Positions 42,998 to 50,954 are shown, counted from the first letter of the stretch. The stretch is 64,000 nt of DNA from Allofournierella sp. (GCA_020025635.1 JAHHRU010000001.1:1-64000); one strand, 5' to 3'. The notes: generated by a model from the letters alone, not told the origin. Numbers and translations: made by a program.

Positions 42998-43426
42998 TCA
43001 ATCGGGCCGTTTTGTGAAGCGCTTTAACATCCGGACCGCTTCCTGCACCCGCTCTTCTGGGATGCGATGGCGGAAATTGGTCATGCTGTGTGCCGCAAAC
43101 GGTGCTTTATGCGAAAAGCTGGGAAACCCCAGAAAATACTGCAGATACGGATTTTCCGTGATGAGCAGAACGGTCTGCCTGTCGGAAAGGCCCAGAGCCT
43201 TCCGGATGACAAGGCTTCCGAACACCATGCGCAGAGGCAGAGCCTTGGCCCCGGCCCGGCCGAAATTTGCGGCGTATTTTTCTTCCATCTTCTGCCAGTC
43301 CAGCGCATTCGCAAGCCGGACCCAGCGGTTTTCCGGGTCCAAAACGCCCCCAAAGGGTTCCATAAAATCGTAGATCGTAAGCTGGTCTTCCACCATTGTA
43401 TACAAGGTGCCCATCCCTTTCGACAC
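42998..43426 (-). pseudogene. Transposase N-terminal fragment (IS5/IS1182-like)
   Basis: 142 residues. W-V-R-L-A-N-A-L-D-W, then L-P-L-R-M-V-F-G-S-L-V-I-R-K-A-L-G-L-S-D and N-P-Y-L-Q-Y-F-L-G-F resemble the N-terminal DUF772-type domain of IS5/IS1182-group transposases, normally 400 or more residues. The catalytic DDE domain is missing, and the next gene begins 36 bases later. No terminal inverted repeats were found. It is a remnant, or possibly a retained DNA-binding domain, since the frame is intact. Confidence 0.7.
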
Positions 43427-43489
43427 TTTTTCTTATTATAGCATAAAAGAGTGCTCAAAAAAAGAGGAAACCCGTTTGCAAAGAGGGCG

Positions 43490-43533
43490 AAAAAGCAGGC
43501 GGTGGCTCGCATAAAAAGCGAGTCACCGCCTGC
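43490..43533 (-). terminator. Terminator after DUF6514 gene
   Basis: GCAGGCGGTGRCTCGC arms of 16 bases (one mismatch) with a 7-base loop and T5 on the minus strand. Confidence 0.82.
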
Positions 43534-43549
43534 CTGCTTGGTTTTGGGC

Positions 43550-43843
43550 TTACTGCCCTGTGTTTTCCCGGACTTCCTGGAAAAGCTCCTGATCGGCAAG
43601 GATATCCTCCACTACATCCCGGAGATGAACCGGTTCCAGCATCTCACGCTCGAACAAATGTGCTAATTCTTCCACAAATATCCGGTCCGTAGAGATGTCG
43701 TTCAGTTCCACCGGTGTGCCGTCCAGATCTGTGGTCCTCAAGCCAAAGGTCCGGCAGCTTAGCTCCGGCACCCACGTTTGAGTCACCTCGTAGCACCCTA
43801 TCCGCACATGGTTCTCTTCCAAAGACCTTCCGCAAGTCTCCAC
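43550..43843 (-). CDS. DUF6514 family small protein
   Basis: 97 residues. Y-E-V-T-Q-T near the N-terminus, the F-G-L-R-T-T strand, L-N-D-I-S-T-D-R and the C-terminal P-V-H-L-R-D-V-V-E-D-I-L match DUF6514, small proteins restricted largely to Oscillospiraceae and Lachnospiraceae and without known function. The start is GTG, four bases after AAGGAG. It is a single-gene unit. Confidence 0.72.
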   Translation of the reverse strand: METCGRSLEENHVRIGCYEVTQTWVPELSCRTFGLRTTDLDGTPVELNDISTDRIFVEELAHLFEREMLEPVHLRDVVEDILADQELFQEVRENTGQ

Positions 43844-43966
43844 ACTGCTCCTTCCCTTCTCTGCATGATACGGTGTTTTTCACCGCACTTTTCATTATAC
43901 AGCACCCTTCTGACAGCTATCGGACTTTTATGGGACGTGTACGGTACATTTTATATATTTTCACAT

Positions 43967-44821
43967 TTAAATTAAAGATTTTTCAATTAAATTGTCCATA
44001 TTTTGCAGTCCCTGCTTTTGAAGTGTCAAATAACGCTCTTTTGCATGGACACAGTTGGCTGTGGTTTTTTCGGCCCAGCTGTACTCCGCCATATACTGGC
44101 CGCTGAACAAATCCAGCGCATCCGCATTGCCCTGTGCCAAACGATAGTAGTCGCAGTCCATCCGATTGGTGTCCAGCCATTTCTGGCCCCGGGCCGAGTG
44201 CAGGATCTGCCCGGCATCCACATGCTCCAGATCGGCCCGCAGCGCTTTGAAATCGGTTTGGAAGCATGCACGGGCCGATTCCTCTCCGGCCCGGTCTTCC
44301 CACAGATTTGCAATGATCTGCTCACTGGTTGCTGTGCCGCCCCAGCGATCCACAAGATACGCCAATATCTCCTTGGACCGTTTCCGGGAAAAGCGCACCG
44401 GATGCCCGTCCACAAACAAATCGAAATAGCCAAAGGTCCGGGCCCAGATCCGGAAATAATCCACCCGGCAAAGACGCTCTGCCCGGTCGATCGCCGCCTC
44501 CATCCGCTGGTAAGTGATCGGCTCCTGCAGATAATCGGCTGCACCCATTTGAAAAGCCTGCGCGGCATACTCAGGCTTTTGGGACACAAATATCAGTGAA
44601 ATACCCGGTATCTTTTTCTGAAGCCTTTGGGCAAATTCCAGGATTTTTCCCGGTTCCTGATCCAGTTCCAGCATTGCTGCATCGATCCGGTTCTGCGCTA
44701 CGTATTTTTCCACCGGATCGGGTGTTTCAAAGCAAACCGGATTCACCCAGCCAGGGTTGTTCTCCCGTAAAGCAAGAGCCGCTAGTTCGCGGCTTCGGCC
44801 GCCTACCATTACGATCCTCAT
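43967..44821 (-). CDS. SARP-like regulator: degenerate receiver plus winged helix and BTAD
   Basis: 284 residues. The receiver-like fold (1-120) has lost its chemistry: the acidic pair after strand 1 is G-G, the phospho-acceptor position reads Glu (A-M-L-E), and the invariant Lys before Pro is Glu (L-Q-E-P). A winged helix (about 130-205: F-S-R-K-R-S-K-E-I-L-A-Y-L-V-D-R-W-G-G) and a bacterial transcription-activation (BTAD) region (210-284) follow. GGAGGAGAAACC precedes the ATG. No histidine kinase is adjacent. It probably works without phosphorylation. Confidence 0.82.
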   Translation of the reverse strand: MRIVMVGGRSRELAALALRENNPGWVNPVCFETPDPVEKYVAQNRIDAAMLELDQEPGKILEFAQRLQKKIPGISLIFVSQKPEYAAQAFQMGAADYLQEPITYQRMEAAIDRAERLCRVDYFRIWARTFGYFDLFVDGHPVRFSRKRSKEILAYLVDRWGGTATSEQIIANLWEDRAGEESARACFQTDFKALRADLEHVDAGQILHSARGQKWLDTNRMDCDYYRLAQGNADALDLFSGQYMAEYSWAEKTTANCVHAKERYLTLQKQGLQNMDNLIEKSLI

Positions 44822-44870
44822 TCGGTTTCTCCTCCAAAACTTCTTTTTTCTTCACATTGCCTATATAAAC

Positions 44871-44901
44871 AACAAACCCCCAACCCATAGATGGGTCGGG
44901 G
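44871..44901 (-). terminator. Probable terminator after degV
   Basis: Minus strand CCCCGACCCA pairs with TGGGTTGGGG, followed by GTTTGTTGTTT, a weak T-run. Confidence 0.5.
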
Positions 44902-44933
44902 AAATTGTTTACACATTGTTGGTATTGTTTTTT

Positions 44934-45803
44934 TCAGCGCCGGGGCCTGCCGCGGTATACCACCGCCATGGCATCCGGGCCGGTATTGCTGGCAACCGCC
45001 GCTCCCAGCTTGAACACCAGCACCGGCGGATGGCCGAATTCCTTGCGGCAGAGCTTTTCCAGCTCTTTCACATGCTCGGTATCGGTATAGCCGATCATGT
45101 AGCCGGCATCTTCATCGTCCATCCGCTCTTTCATCAGCTTCACCATGGCCGCAGCTGCCTGTGCATCTCCGCGGACCTTGCCCTGCACAGCGCTTTCGCC
45201 GTCGATCAGGGTAATGATGGGGCGCAGGCCCAGCAGCTCACCGGCAAAAGCGGCAGCGGCGCTGATGCGGCCGCTTTTTTTCATCTGCCTGAGGCTGAAG
45301 GCGGTCAGCACCACTTCGGCGCTGGCAAAAGCCTTTTCCATCTCGCTCACCACATAATCCAGATCGGCGCCGTTCTGCAGGCGGCGGGCCGCCTCGCAAA
45401 CCTGATAGCCGTATACATAAGAATAGGTGTGACTGTCTACCAGGCGGATGTTCAGCTTGTGGTCCGGCCGCTCTTCCCGCAGCATATTCGCTGCCATCAC
45501 CGCGGCATCATAGGTTGCGCTGCCGCTGCTGTTGATGGTCACATGCAGCACATCGGTGTAGCCCTCATCCACATACCTGCAGTACTGCTCGCAGAACTGC
45601 AGCGAAGTGATATGCGCCGTGCTGGGCATTCCTTGAGCCTGCCGAAGCATCTGATAATATTCATCAAAATCAAAATCCTGCCGCTCGATATAACTTTTAT
45701 CATCCAGCGTGATAACAAAGGGCAGGATGTGAATGTTGTACTTTTCCTGCAGCTCTTGCGGGATATCGCAGGCCGAATCCGTCAATACAGCAATCTTACG
45801 CAT
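44934..45803 (-). CDS. DegV family fatty-acid-binding protein
   Basis: 289 residues. The N-terminal D-S-A-C-D-I-P, P-S-T-A-H-I-T-S near 60, S-G-S-A-T-Y-D near 95 and R-L-V-D-S-H mark the DegV (FakB) fold, which binds a fatty acid and presents it to the FakA kinase for membrane lipid use. FakA is not in the window. It forms a three-gene unit with trmL and the kinase upstream (nine-base gap to trmL). Confidence 0.92.
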   Translation of the reverse strand: MRKIAVLTDSACDIPQELQEKYNIHILPFVITLDDKSYIERQDFDFDEYYQMLRQAQGMPSTAHITSLQFCEQYCRYVDEGYTDVLHVTINSSGSATYDAAVMAANMLREERPDHKLNIRLVDSHTYSYVYGYQVCEAARRLQNGADLDYVVSEMEKAFASAEVVLTAFSLRQMKKSGRISAAAAFAGELLGLRPIITLIDGESAVQGKVRGDAQAAAAMVKLMKERMDDEDAGYMIGYTDTEHVKELEKLCRKEFGHPPVLVFKLGAAVASNTGPDAMAVVYRGRPRR

Positions 45804-45812
45804 CAGGTTTCC

Positions 45813-46313
45813 TCACTTCCATTCATATCCGCGCAGCTGACCCCGGACGGTAAGGTCCGGGAAGTTCCATTGACGCAGTACCTCGTATGCGCCAACTGCC
45901 ACGGAATTGGACAAATTCAGGCAGCGTGCGCCTTCCCGCATGGGCATGCGCACACAGCTTTGCTGATTTTCATAAAGCAGTTTTTCCGGCAGGCCGGCAT
46001 CCTCGCGGCCAAACACCAGATATGCTCCATCGGGATACACAACATCCGTATAGCGGTTGGGGCCCTTGCTGGTAAAATAGAAAAAGCTGCCGCCCTGGTT
46101 TTTTTCAAAGAAATCATCCAGGTTCTCATAATATGTTATATCAAGAAGATGCCAGTAGTCAAGCCCGGCCCGTTTTAAATGACGATCGGTCACTTCAAAA
46201 CCCAGCGGCCGCACAAGGTGCAGCCTTGCCCCGGTCACGGCACAGGTCCTGGCAATATTGCCGGTATTTTCCGGGATGCGCGGTTCTACCAGAACAATGT
46301 TCAGTTCTGCCAT
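45813..46313 (-). CDS. trmL: tRNA (cytidine/uridine-2'-O-)-methyltransferase TrmL
   Basis: 166 residues. It methylates the wobble base (34) ribose in tRNA-Leu. The SPOUT knot motifs are N-T-G-N-I-A-R-T-C (14-22), V-F-G-R-E-D-A-G-L-P and M-R-E-G-A-R-C-L-N-L-S-N-S-V-A. The start at 46313 is set by the M-A-E-L-N-I N-terminus with GGAGGG upstream; the longer frame is not coding. It begins four bases after the kinase stop. Confidence 0.92.
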   Translation of the reverse strand: MAELNIVLVEPRIPENTGNIARTCAVTGARLHLVRPLGFEVTDRHLKRAGLDYWHLLDITYYENLDDFFEKNQGGSFFYFTSKGPNRYTDVVYPDGAYLVFGREDAGLPEKLLYENQQSCVRMPMREGARCLNLSNSVAVGAYEVLRQWNFPDLTVRGQLRGYEWK

Positions 46314-46317
46314 TTTT

Positions 46318-47142
46318 TCAAATCCCTCCGTTGCAAAGGTGGCCCAGGACCGGCTCGAACCAAACACCGTAAGCAGGGTCTGCGGCCGGGTCGGTATGTT
46401 TGATCGCATCCGACACAAACCCGGCGGCAGCATCTGCCGCAGCAGACAGGGCGTTGCCCCGCAGAAGGGCCCCGGTGAGCACGGCACCGAACAGATCACC
46501 CGTGCCGGGATAGCTGCGGTCCAAAGCAAGGCGGCGGACCGCAAATTCCTGCTCGCCGCATCCGAACGACACCAGATCCCTGCCCTGGCGCACACCGGTG
46601 ATCAGGGTTTCCCGATACATTCCGGAAAGGGCCTGGGTGAGCTCTTTCAGCGTTTCCTGGCTTACTTCCTCTTTCGGAAAAGGCTTTTCCAAAAGGAGGC
46701 AGGCTTCGGTCAGGTTCGGGGTCACAAGGTCTGCCCGAAGGCAGATCTGCCGCATGGCAGGCAGCATATCTTCCATGCCGGAATAAAGCCTGCCGCCATC
46801 CCCCAGGACCGGGTCGGCGATTTTAAGGGCATCCGGCCATGCATCATAGGCCTCCATGACCAGCTGCTGATTTTCAGGCAGGGCAAGATACCCGGAATAG
46901 ATACAGTCGAACGAAACACCCAGCTGCTGATAGTGGCGGATCGCCTCCAGGCCAAAGCTGTTGCTGTTCAAACGGGCCGGCTTTCCCAGCCCGCCCGTAT
47001 GGGTGGAAAGCAGCGCGGTGGGCAAAGCCACCGCCTGATGGCCCATTGCCGACAGGACCGGCGCGATCACAGCTATGCTGCACCGGCCCATTGCGGACAG
47101 ATCGTGGATGCAAAGCACCGTTTTGGGCGCTTGGTATTTCAA
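46318..47142 (-). CDS. Pyridoxamine/pyridoxal kinase (ribokinase-like)
   Basis: About 274 residues. It phosphorylates vitamin B6 vitamers. L-C-I-H-D-L-S-A-M-G-R-C-S near the N-terminus, D-P-V-L-G-D-G-G-R-L-Y, T-P-N-L-T-E-A and Y-P-G-T-G-D-L-F-G-A are the PdxK/PdxY marks, with the catalytic Asp in G-T-G-D. The start is a TTG at 47142, seven bases after GGAGGG; a TTG at 47164-47166 is possible. First gene of the kinase-trmL-degV unit. Confidence 0.85.
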   Translation of the reverse strand: MKYQAPKTVLCIHDLSAMGRCSIAVIAPVLSAMGHQAVALPTALLSTHTGGLGKPARLNSNSFGLEAIRHYQQLGVSFDCIYSGYLALPENQQLVMEAYDAWPDALKIADPVLGDGGRLYSGMEDMLPAMRQICLRADLVTPNLTEACLLLEKPFPKEEVSQETLKELTQALSGMYRETLITGVRQGRDLVSFGCGEQEFAVRRLALDRSYPGTGDLFGAVLTGALLRGNALSAAADAAAGFVSDAIKHTDPAADPAYGVWFEPVLGHLCNGGI

Positions 47143-47323
47143 AAAAGGTCCCTCCCTCTTGGGCAAAGACGGCGATGGGGGCCGTCTACGTTATTTTTTT
47201 ATTTTAGCACATTTTCCGCTTTAAAAAAAGATGTATGCTGCAAGATTTTCCGGATACAATAATTTCACAGAGGCACAAAAGCCCCTGCCGCCTCTGAAAT
47301 TCAACAAAAAAGGAGTCGATCGC

Positions 47324-47512
47324 ATGCAAATGACCAATCACCCCATGATGATGGCTGCCGGCATCACTGCCGCAGCGGCCGCTGCTGCTGCCGCCGGCTA
47401 TGCAGCCAACAAAAACAGCCGCAAAATGAAGAAGGTGGCCAAAAAAGTTGCCCGCGGCGCCGAGAACGCCATTCTGGATCTGGACAAGACCCTGAGCCGG
47501 TATTATCACTGA
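47324..47512 (+). CDS. Small Ala-rich membrane-associated protein, function unknown
   Basis: 62 residues. M-Q-M-T-N-H-P-M-M-M-A-A-G is followed by a nine-alanine run (about residues 15-25 are hydrophobic) and then a basic tail (K-N-S-R-K-M-K-K-V-A-K-K-V). AAAGGAG precedes the ATG, and the alanine codons are mixed GCC/GCT/GCA, so the run is selected rather than slippage. It resembles small YtxH-type proteins only in layout. It is the first gene on the plus strand after a switch. No family is recognised. Confidence 0.6.
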   Translation: MQMTNHPMMMAAGITAAAAAAAAAGYAANKNSRKMKKVAKKVARGAENAILDLDKTLSRYYH

Positions 47513-47586
47513 TTTTTCACCCAAATTTTTTATTTACAGGGTGACAAACCCTACGCACCGCTTTATAATAGGGAGCAGGAGAGGAT

Positions 47587-48471
47587 GTGATCCAAGTGAC
47601 AAAGAAACCGATCCTGCTGCTGGAAGGCGGCGCTCTGCGGGGGCTTTACACCGCCGGCGTGCTGGACGTGCTGATGGAAAATGATCTGTATTTTCCTGAG
47701 GTGGTGGGCGTGAGCGCGGGTGTGCTCAACGCTGTGAACTACCTTGCGCATCAGCCGGGCCGCTCGCTGGAAGCGAATGTTCGCTTTCTGCGGGACCCCC
47801 GTTACATGGGCCCTGCCCACCTTTTGCGGGAATTCAGCTTTTTCAATTTCGACTTTATGCTGGGTGAAATGGCTGAGACCCTTCTTCCCTTTGATTTTGA
47901 GACCTTCTATTCCAGCCCGCAGCGGCTTTGGGCTGTGGCTACCGACTGCCGCACCGGCAAAGCCCGCTTTTATGACAACCACACCCTGGGCAGAAATTTT
48001 CTAACCGCTGCACGCGCCAGCGCCAGTATGCCGCTTTTGAGCAGCATGGTGCGGGTGGGGCGGGATGTGTGCCTGGACGGCGGCATCGCCGATGCTGTTC
48101 CGCTGCCGGAGGATCTTCCCTTCACTGCCGGCAAGCCGGTACTGGTGCTCACCCGCCAGAAGGGCTTCCGCAAGCCGCCCATTCCGAACACGACCCAGCG
48201 GCTTTTCTTCCGCCGTTACCGCCGCTACCCGCAGCTGCTGGCCGCCTGCCTGTCGCAGCCGGAGGTTTACAACCGCCGCATGGACCAGGTGGATAAGCTG
48301 GAAGCCGAAGGCAGGATCTTTGTGATCCGCCCGGCAGACCCGGTAAATGTGCCGCACACCGAGCGGGACCCCCAGAAGCTTCGGGATCTGTATGCCCGCG
48401 GCAGGGCCGAAACCGAGGCATGCCTGCCCCAGCTGCTTAGCTACCTGGGCCTTGATGAAAATAAAGACTGA
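47587..48471 (+). CDS. Patatin-like phospholipase
   Basis: 294 residues. The oxyanion loop is G-G-A-L-R-G (14-19), the nucleophile G-V-S-A-G (41-45, Ser43) and the catalytic Asp D-G-G near 160. These hydrolases cleave acyl chains of lipids. No export signal. GTG at 47587 follows GGAGAGGAT; GTG 47596 is an alternative. It ends in a strong terminator before the queT riboswitch. Confidence 0.9.
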   Translation: MIQVTKKPILLLEGGALRGLYTAGVLDVLMENDLYFPEVVGVSAGVLNAVNYLAHQPGRSLEANVRFLRDPRYMGPAHLLREFSFFNFDFMLGEMAETLLPFDFETFYSSPQRLWAVATDCRTGKARFYDNHTLGRNFLTAARASASMPLLSSMVRVGRDVCLDGGIADAVPLPEDLPFTAGKPVLVLTRQKGFRKPPIPNTTQRLFFRRYRRYPQLLAACLSQPEVYNRRMDQVDKLEAEGRIFVIRPADPVNVPHTERDPQKLRDLYARGRAETEACLPQLLSYLGLDENKD

Positions 48472-48481
48472 ACAGCCTTTT

Positions 48482-48527
48482 AAAAAGCAAAGGACCGTTT
48501 TTATGAGCCGGTCCTTTGCTTTTTTTG
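48482..48527 (+). terminator. Terminator after patatin gene
   Basis: A5 GCAAAGGACC pairs with GGTCCTTTGC T7, loop of 13 bases. Confidence 0.88.
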
Positions 48528-48536
48528 TTTCGTGCC

Positions 48537-48565
48537 TTGCGCTTATAAGAAGAATTGGCTATAAT
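48537..48565 (+). promoter_or_regulatory. Promoter of queT
   Basis: TTGCGC at 48537-48542, spacer 17, TATAAT at 48560-48565. The predicted transcript starts close to 48571, the first base of the riboswitch. Confidence 0.8.
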
Positions 48566-48570
48566 AAGCA

Positions 48571-48690
48571 GTTGCAATGGTTTTATACCATCGGGCAGCT
48601 TCGGGTTTTCTGCCCGCCGTGCATCCTGCACGGGGAAACCGTGCGGAATCGGCAGGCCCGCGCGGCTAAAATCCAACTGCCGGAGGTTTA
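48571..48690 (+). promoter_or_regulatory. preQ1 riboswitch (class III-like) controlling queT
   Basis: The 120-base leader of queT folds into several stems: ATGG/CCAT (48577-48591), CGGGCAG/CTGCCCG around 48592-48616 and CCGTGCA/TGCACGG near 48617-48634. The opening GCAGTTG (48568-48574) pairs with CAACTGC (48674-48680), directly before the CGGAGG ribosome site. This closing pair, the position before queT and the length fit the class III preQ1 riboswitch known from Faecalibacterium relatives. Ligand binding would hide the ribosome site. The class is assigned from memory of its layout, not from an alignment. Confidence 0.72.
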
Positions 48691-48695
48691 TTATT

Positions 48696-49217
48696 ATGAA
48701 AAAGTCCAATTCCTATCGTCTGGCCCGCTGCGGCCTGATCGCTGCCCTTTATGTGGTGCTCTGCATGGCTTTCCAGCCCCTGTCTTTTGGCGGGGTGCAG
48801 ATCCGTTTTGCCGAAGCACTGACACTGCTGCCGATCTTCGGCGCTGAGTATATCCCGGCTCTGGTGCTGGGCTGCTTTTTGTCCAACCTGCTGGGCTCGG
48901 TGCTGCCGGATGTGGTCTTCGGCACCATTGCCACGCTGCTGGCCTGCCTGCTGACCTATAAGCTGCGCAATCTGCGCTGGAAGGGTCTTGCCATTCCTGC
49001 CGCACTGCCCCCCATCCTGGTGAATGCAGTGATCGTCGGCCCCGAAATTGCGATCTTCTTTATGGACACCCCTGCCACCCTGCCGGTGATGGCCCTGAAC
49101 GCCCTGACCGTGGGCCTTGGCCAGCTGGTTTCCTGCGGCATCCTGGGTGTTGCTCTGGTTCATCTGATCGAGCGCACCCCGGCTTTGAGCCGCCTGTTTA
49201 TTTCCAAGAAAAAGTGA
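48696..49217 (+). CDS. queT: QueT, ECF-type queuosine-precursor transporter S component
   Basis: 173 residues, five or six helices. Y-R-L-A-R-C-G-L-I-A-A-L-Y near the N-terminus, G-G-V-Q-I-R-F-A-E-A-L and L-G-C-F-L-S-N-L-L-G are the QueT marks. It takes up preQ0/preQ1 or related bases with a shared ECF module. GGAGG precedes the ATG, sequestered in the riboswitch fold. It is followed 10 bases later by an HAD gene. Confidence 0.9.
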   Translation: MKKSNSYRLARCGLIAALYVVLCMAFQPLSFGGVQIRFAEALTLLPIFGAEYIPALVLGCFLSNLLGSVLPDVVFGTIATLLACLLTYKLRNLRWKGLAIPAALPPILVNAVIVGPEIAIFFMDTPATLPVMALNALTVGLGQLVSCGILGVALVHLIERTPALSRLFISKKK

Positions 49218-49227
49218 GGGATCTTCT

Positions 49228-49872
49228 TTGAACACCGAACTGCTCATCTGGGACTGGAACGGTACCCTGCTGGATGATGTTGCCCTTTGCAACGACTGCT
49301 TGAATCTTCTGCTGGAGGAATTTGGCTATGCGCCCCGCTATGACCGGGATGCCTATCAGGAGATCTTTGATTTTCCCATCATTGATTACTACCGCCGCGC
49401 CGGTTTTGATTTTGATGTGCACCCTTATGCGGATCTCGCAGAGCGCTTTGTTCAAATTTATAACGAGCACTGGCCCAAATGCACCCTTTGCCCCGGCAGC
49501 ACAGCCGTGCTGGAAAAGGCACAGGGTGCGGGCCTTCGGCAGATCATTCTTTCCGCCAGCGAGCGCACCGCTTTGGAAACGCAGGTGCAGCAGTTCGGCC
49601 TTCGCGATTATTTCGATGAGCTTGTGGGCCAAAGTGACTACTACGCCCACGGCAAGCTGGAGGCCGCCCGCCAGTGGCTCAGCCGCCAGCAGCCGGACCC
49701 CAGCCGCACCCTGCTGATTGGAGACAGTCTGCACGATGCCCAGGTCGCCCGCCAGCTTGGCGTTGGCTGTGTGCTGTGCGCGGCCGGCCACCAGAGCCGC
49801 CGCCGCCTGGAAACCGCCGGGGTTCCGGTGATCGACACCCTGGAAGAACTTCCCGCTTTGCTGGGTTTGTGA
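49228..49872 (+). CDS. HAD family hydrolase (phosphoglycolate-phosphatase-like)
   Basis: 214 residues. W-D-W-N-G-T-L-L-D-D (motif 1, with Asn for the usual Gly-3 residue), L-S-A-S (2), a Lys in H-G-K and G-D-S-L-H-D (4) are present. The small molecule is unknown, but cotranscription with queT under a preQ1 riboswitch invites a link to queuosine salvage, for example removing phosphate from an intermediate. TTG start with GTGAGGG across the queT stop. Confidence 0.8.
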   Translation: MNTELLIWDWNGTLLDDVALCNDCLNLLLEEFGYAPRYDRDAYQEIFDFPIIDYYRRAGFDFDVHPYADLAERFVQIYNEHWPKCTLCPGSTAVLEKAQGAGLRQIILSASERTALETQVQQFGLRDYFDELVGQSDYYAHGKLEAARQWLSRQQPDPSRTLLIGDSLHDAQVARQLGVGCVLCAAGHQSRRRLETAGVPVIDTLEELPALLGL

Positions 49873-49882
49873 TTTCTTACAT

Positions 49883-49916
49883 AAAAAGGCAGGTCTGCCC
49901 GAGGCCTGCCTTTTTT
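49883..49916 (+). terminator. Terminator after the HAD gene
   Basis: A5 GGCAGG pairs with CCTGCC T6. Confidence 0.8.
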
Positions 49917-50048
49917 GTGCCAAAAAATATTTGCAGTTTCGTCCAATAATTTTTACTTTTTCGCTTGTATTTTCCCAAATTTTATAGTATTCTAAAAAAA
50001 AGGCTTGCGGCAGTGCCGCAAGTGCTTTTAGCTTGGAGGATGAATACG

Positions 50049-50687
50049 ATGGAAAATCGCATGACAAAAATCTATTCCCAAAGCGGAACCGTTCCCCTGA
50101 AGGTCGCCAAAGGCCACTTCGCCACCAACCACAGCCACACCAACTACTACATTGACATCACGACCCTGAAAACCCGCCTGAGCGAGGCTTCCAGCGTTGC
50201 AAAAGAACTGGTGCGGCATTATCTGTCCACCACCATTGTGGACACCATCGTGTGCCTGGACGGCACCGAGGTGATCGGCACCTGCCTGGCAAACGAGCTT
50301 ACCCGCAACGGCTTCATGTCGCTGAATTCTCACCGCACCATTTATGTGGTGACTCCCGAATACAATTCCAACAGTCAGCTGATTTTCCGTGATAACATTC
50401 AGCCCATGCTCACCGGCAAGCACATCCTGATCCTGATGGCTTCGGTCACCACCGGCAAGACCATCACCAAGAGTATTGAGTGCGTGCAGTATTACGGCGG
50501 CATTGTGGATGGCATTTCTGCCATTTACAGCTCCATGGCAAGCATCGACGGCATCGAGATCAAATCGGTGTTCAATCCCAAGGATCTGCCCGATTACCAG
50601 AGCCACGATGCAAAAGACTGCCCCTTCTGCAAGAGCGGCCAGAAGCTGGATGCCCTTGTAAACAGCTTTGGTTATTCCAAGCTTTGA
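50049..50687 (+). CDS. Phosphoribosyltransferase-fold protein with degenerate PRPP loop
   Basis: 212 residues. It aligns by eye with orotate-type PRTases (residues 60-180: D-G-T-E-V-I-G near 78). However, the PRPP loop reads L-I-L-M-A-S-V-T-T-G-K-T, with Met-Ala where active enzymes have two acidic residues. The C-terminus carries C-P-F-C (metal-ligand-like). The start at 50049 follows GGAGG by nine bases; 50040 is too close. It may be a nucleotide-sensing or regulatory protein rather than an enzyme, or a divergent PRTase. Confidence 0.72.
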   Translation: MENRMTKIYSQSGTVPLKVAKGHFATNHSHTNYYIDITTLKTRLSEASSVAKELVRHYLSTTIVDTIVCLDGTEVIGTCLANELTRNGFMSLNSHRTIYVVTPEYNSNSQLIFRDNIQPMLTGKHILILMASVTTGKTITKSIECVQYYGGIVDGISAIYSSMASIDGIEIKSVFNPKDLPDYQSHDAKDCPFCKSGQKLDALVNSFGYSKL

Positions 50688-50702
50688 ATTTGCTGAAAAT
50701 TG

Positions 50703-50737
50703 AAAGAGGGCCCGGATGTATTTCGGGCCCTCTTTTT
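50703..50737 (+). terminator. Terminator after PRTase-like gene
   Basis: AAAGAGGGCCCG pairs with CGGGCCCTCTTT, followed by TT. Confidence 0.82.
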
Positions 50738-50799
50738 GATTTGTGTTTCATCAAAAACAGCGCAAAACAAAAAAGTCAAAACTTTTTTCAGGATTTCTA

Positions 50800-50828
50800 T
50801 TGACATTCTTCCTTTTCCGTGGTATTAT
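50800..50828 (+). promoter_or_regulatory. Promoter of the tRNA-Ser pair
   Basis: TTGACA at 50800-50805, spacer 17, TATTAT at 50823-50828, 40 bases before the first tRNA. Confidence 0.8.
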
Positions 50829-50867
50829 AAATCTCGCATTCTGATGCGGAGCTCAGACAGCCACTAT

Positions 50868-50954
50868 GGAGAGGTGTCCGAGTGGTTTAAGGAGCCGGTC
50901 TTGAAAACCGGTGACCCGCAAGGGCCGTGGGTTCGAATCCCACCCTCTCCGCCA
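50868..50954 (+). tRNA. tRNA-Ser (anticodon UGA)
   Basis: Acceptor stem GGAGAGG (50868-50874) pairs with CCTCTCC (50944-50950). Anticodon loop CTTGAAA gives UGA; a long variable arm and GTTCGAATC T-loop are typical of serine tRNA. G discriminator, and CCA (50952-50954) is encoded. Confidence 0.95.
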
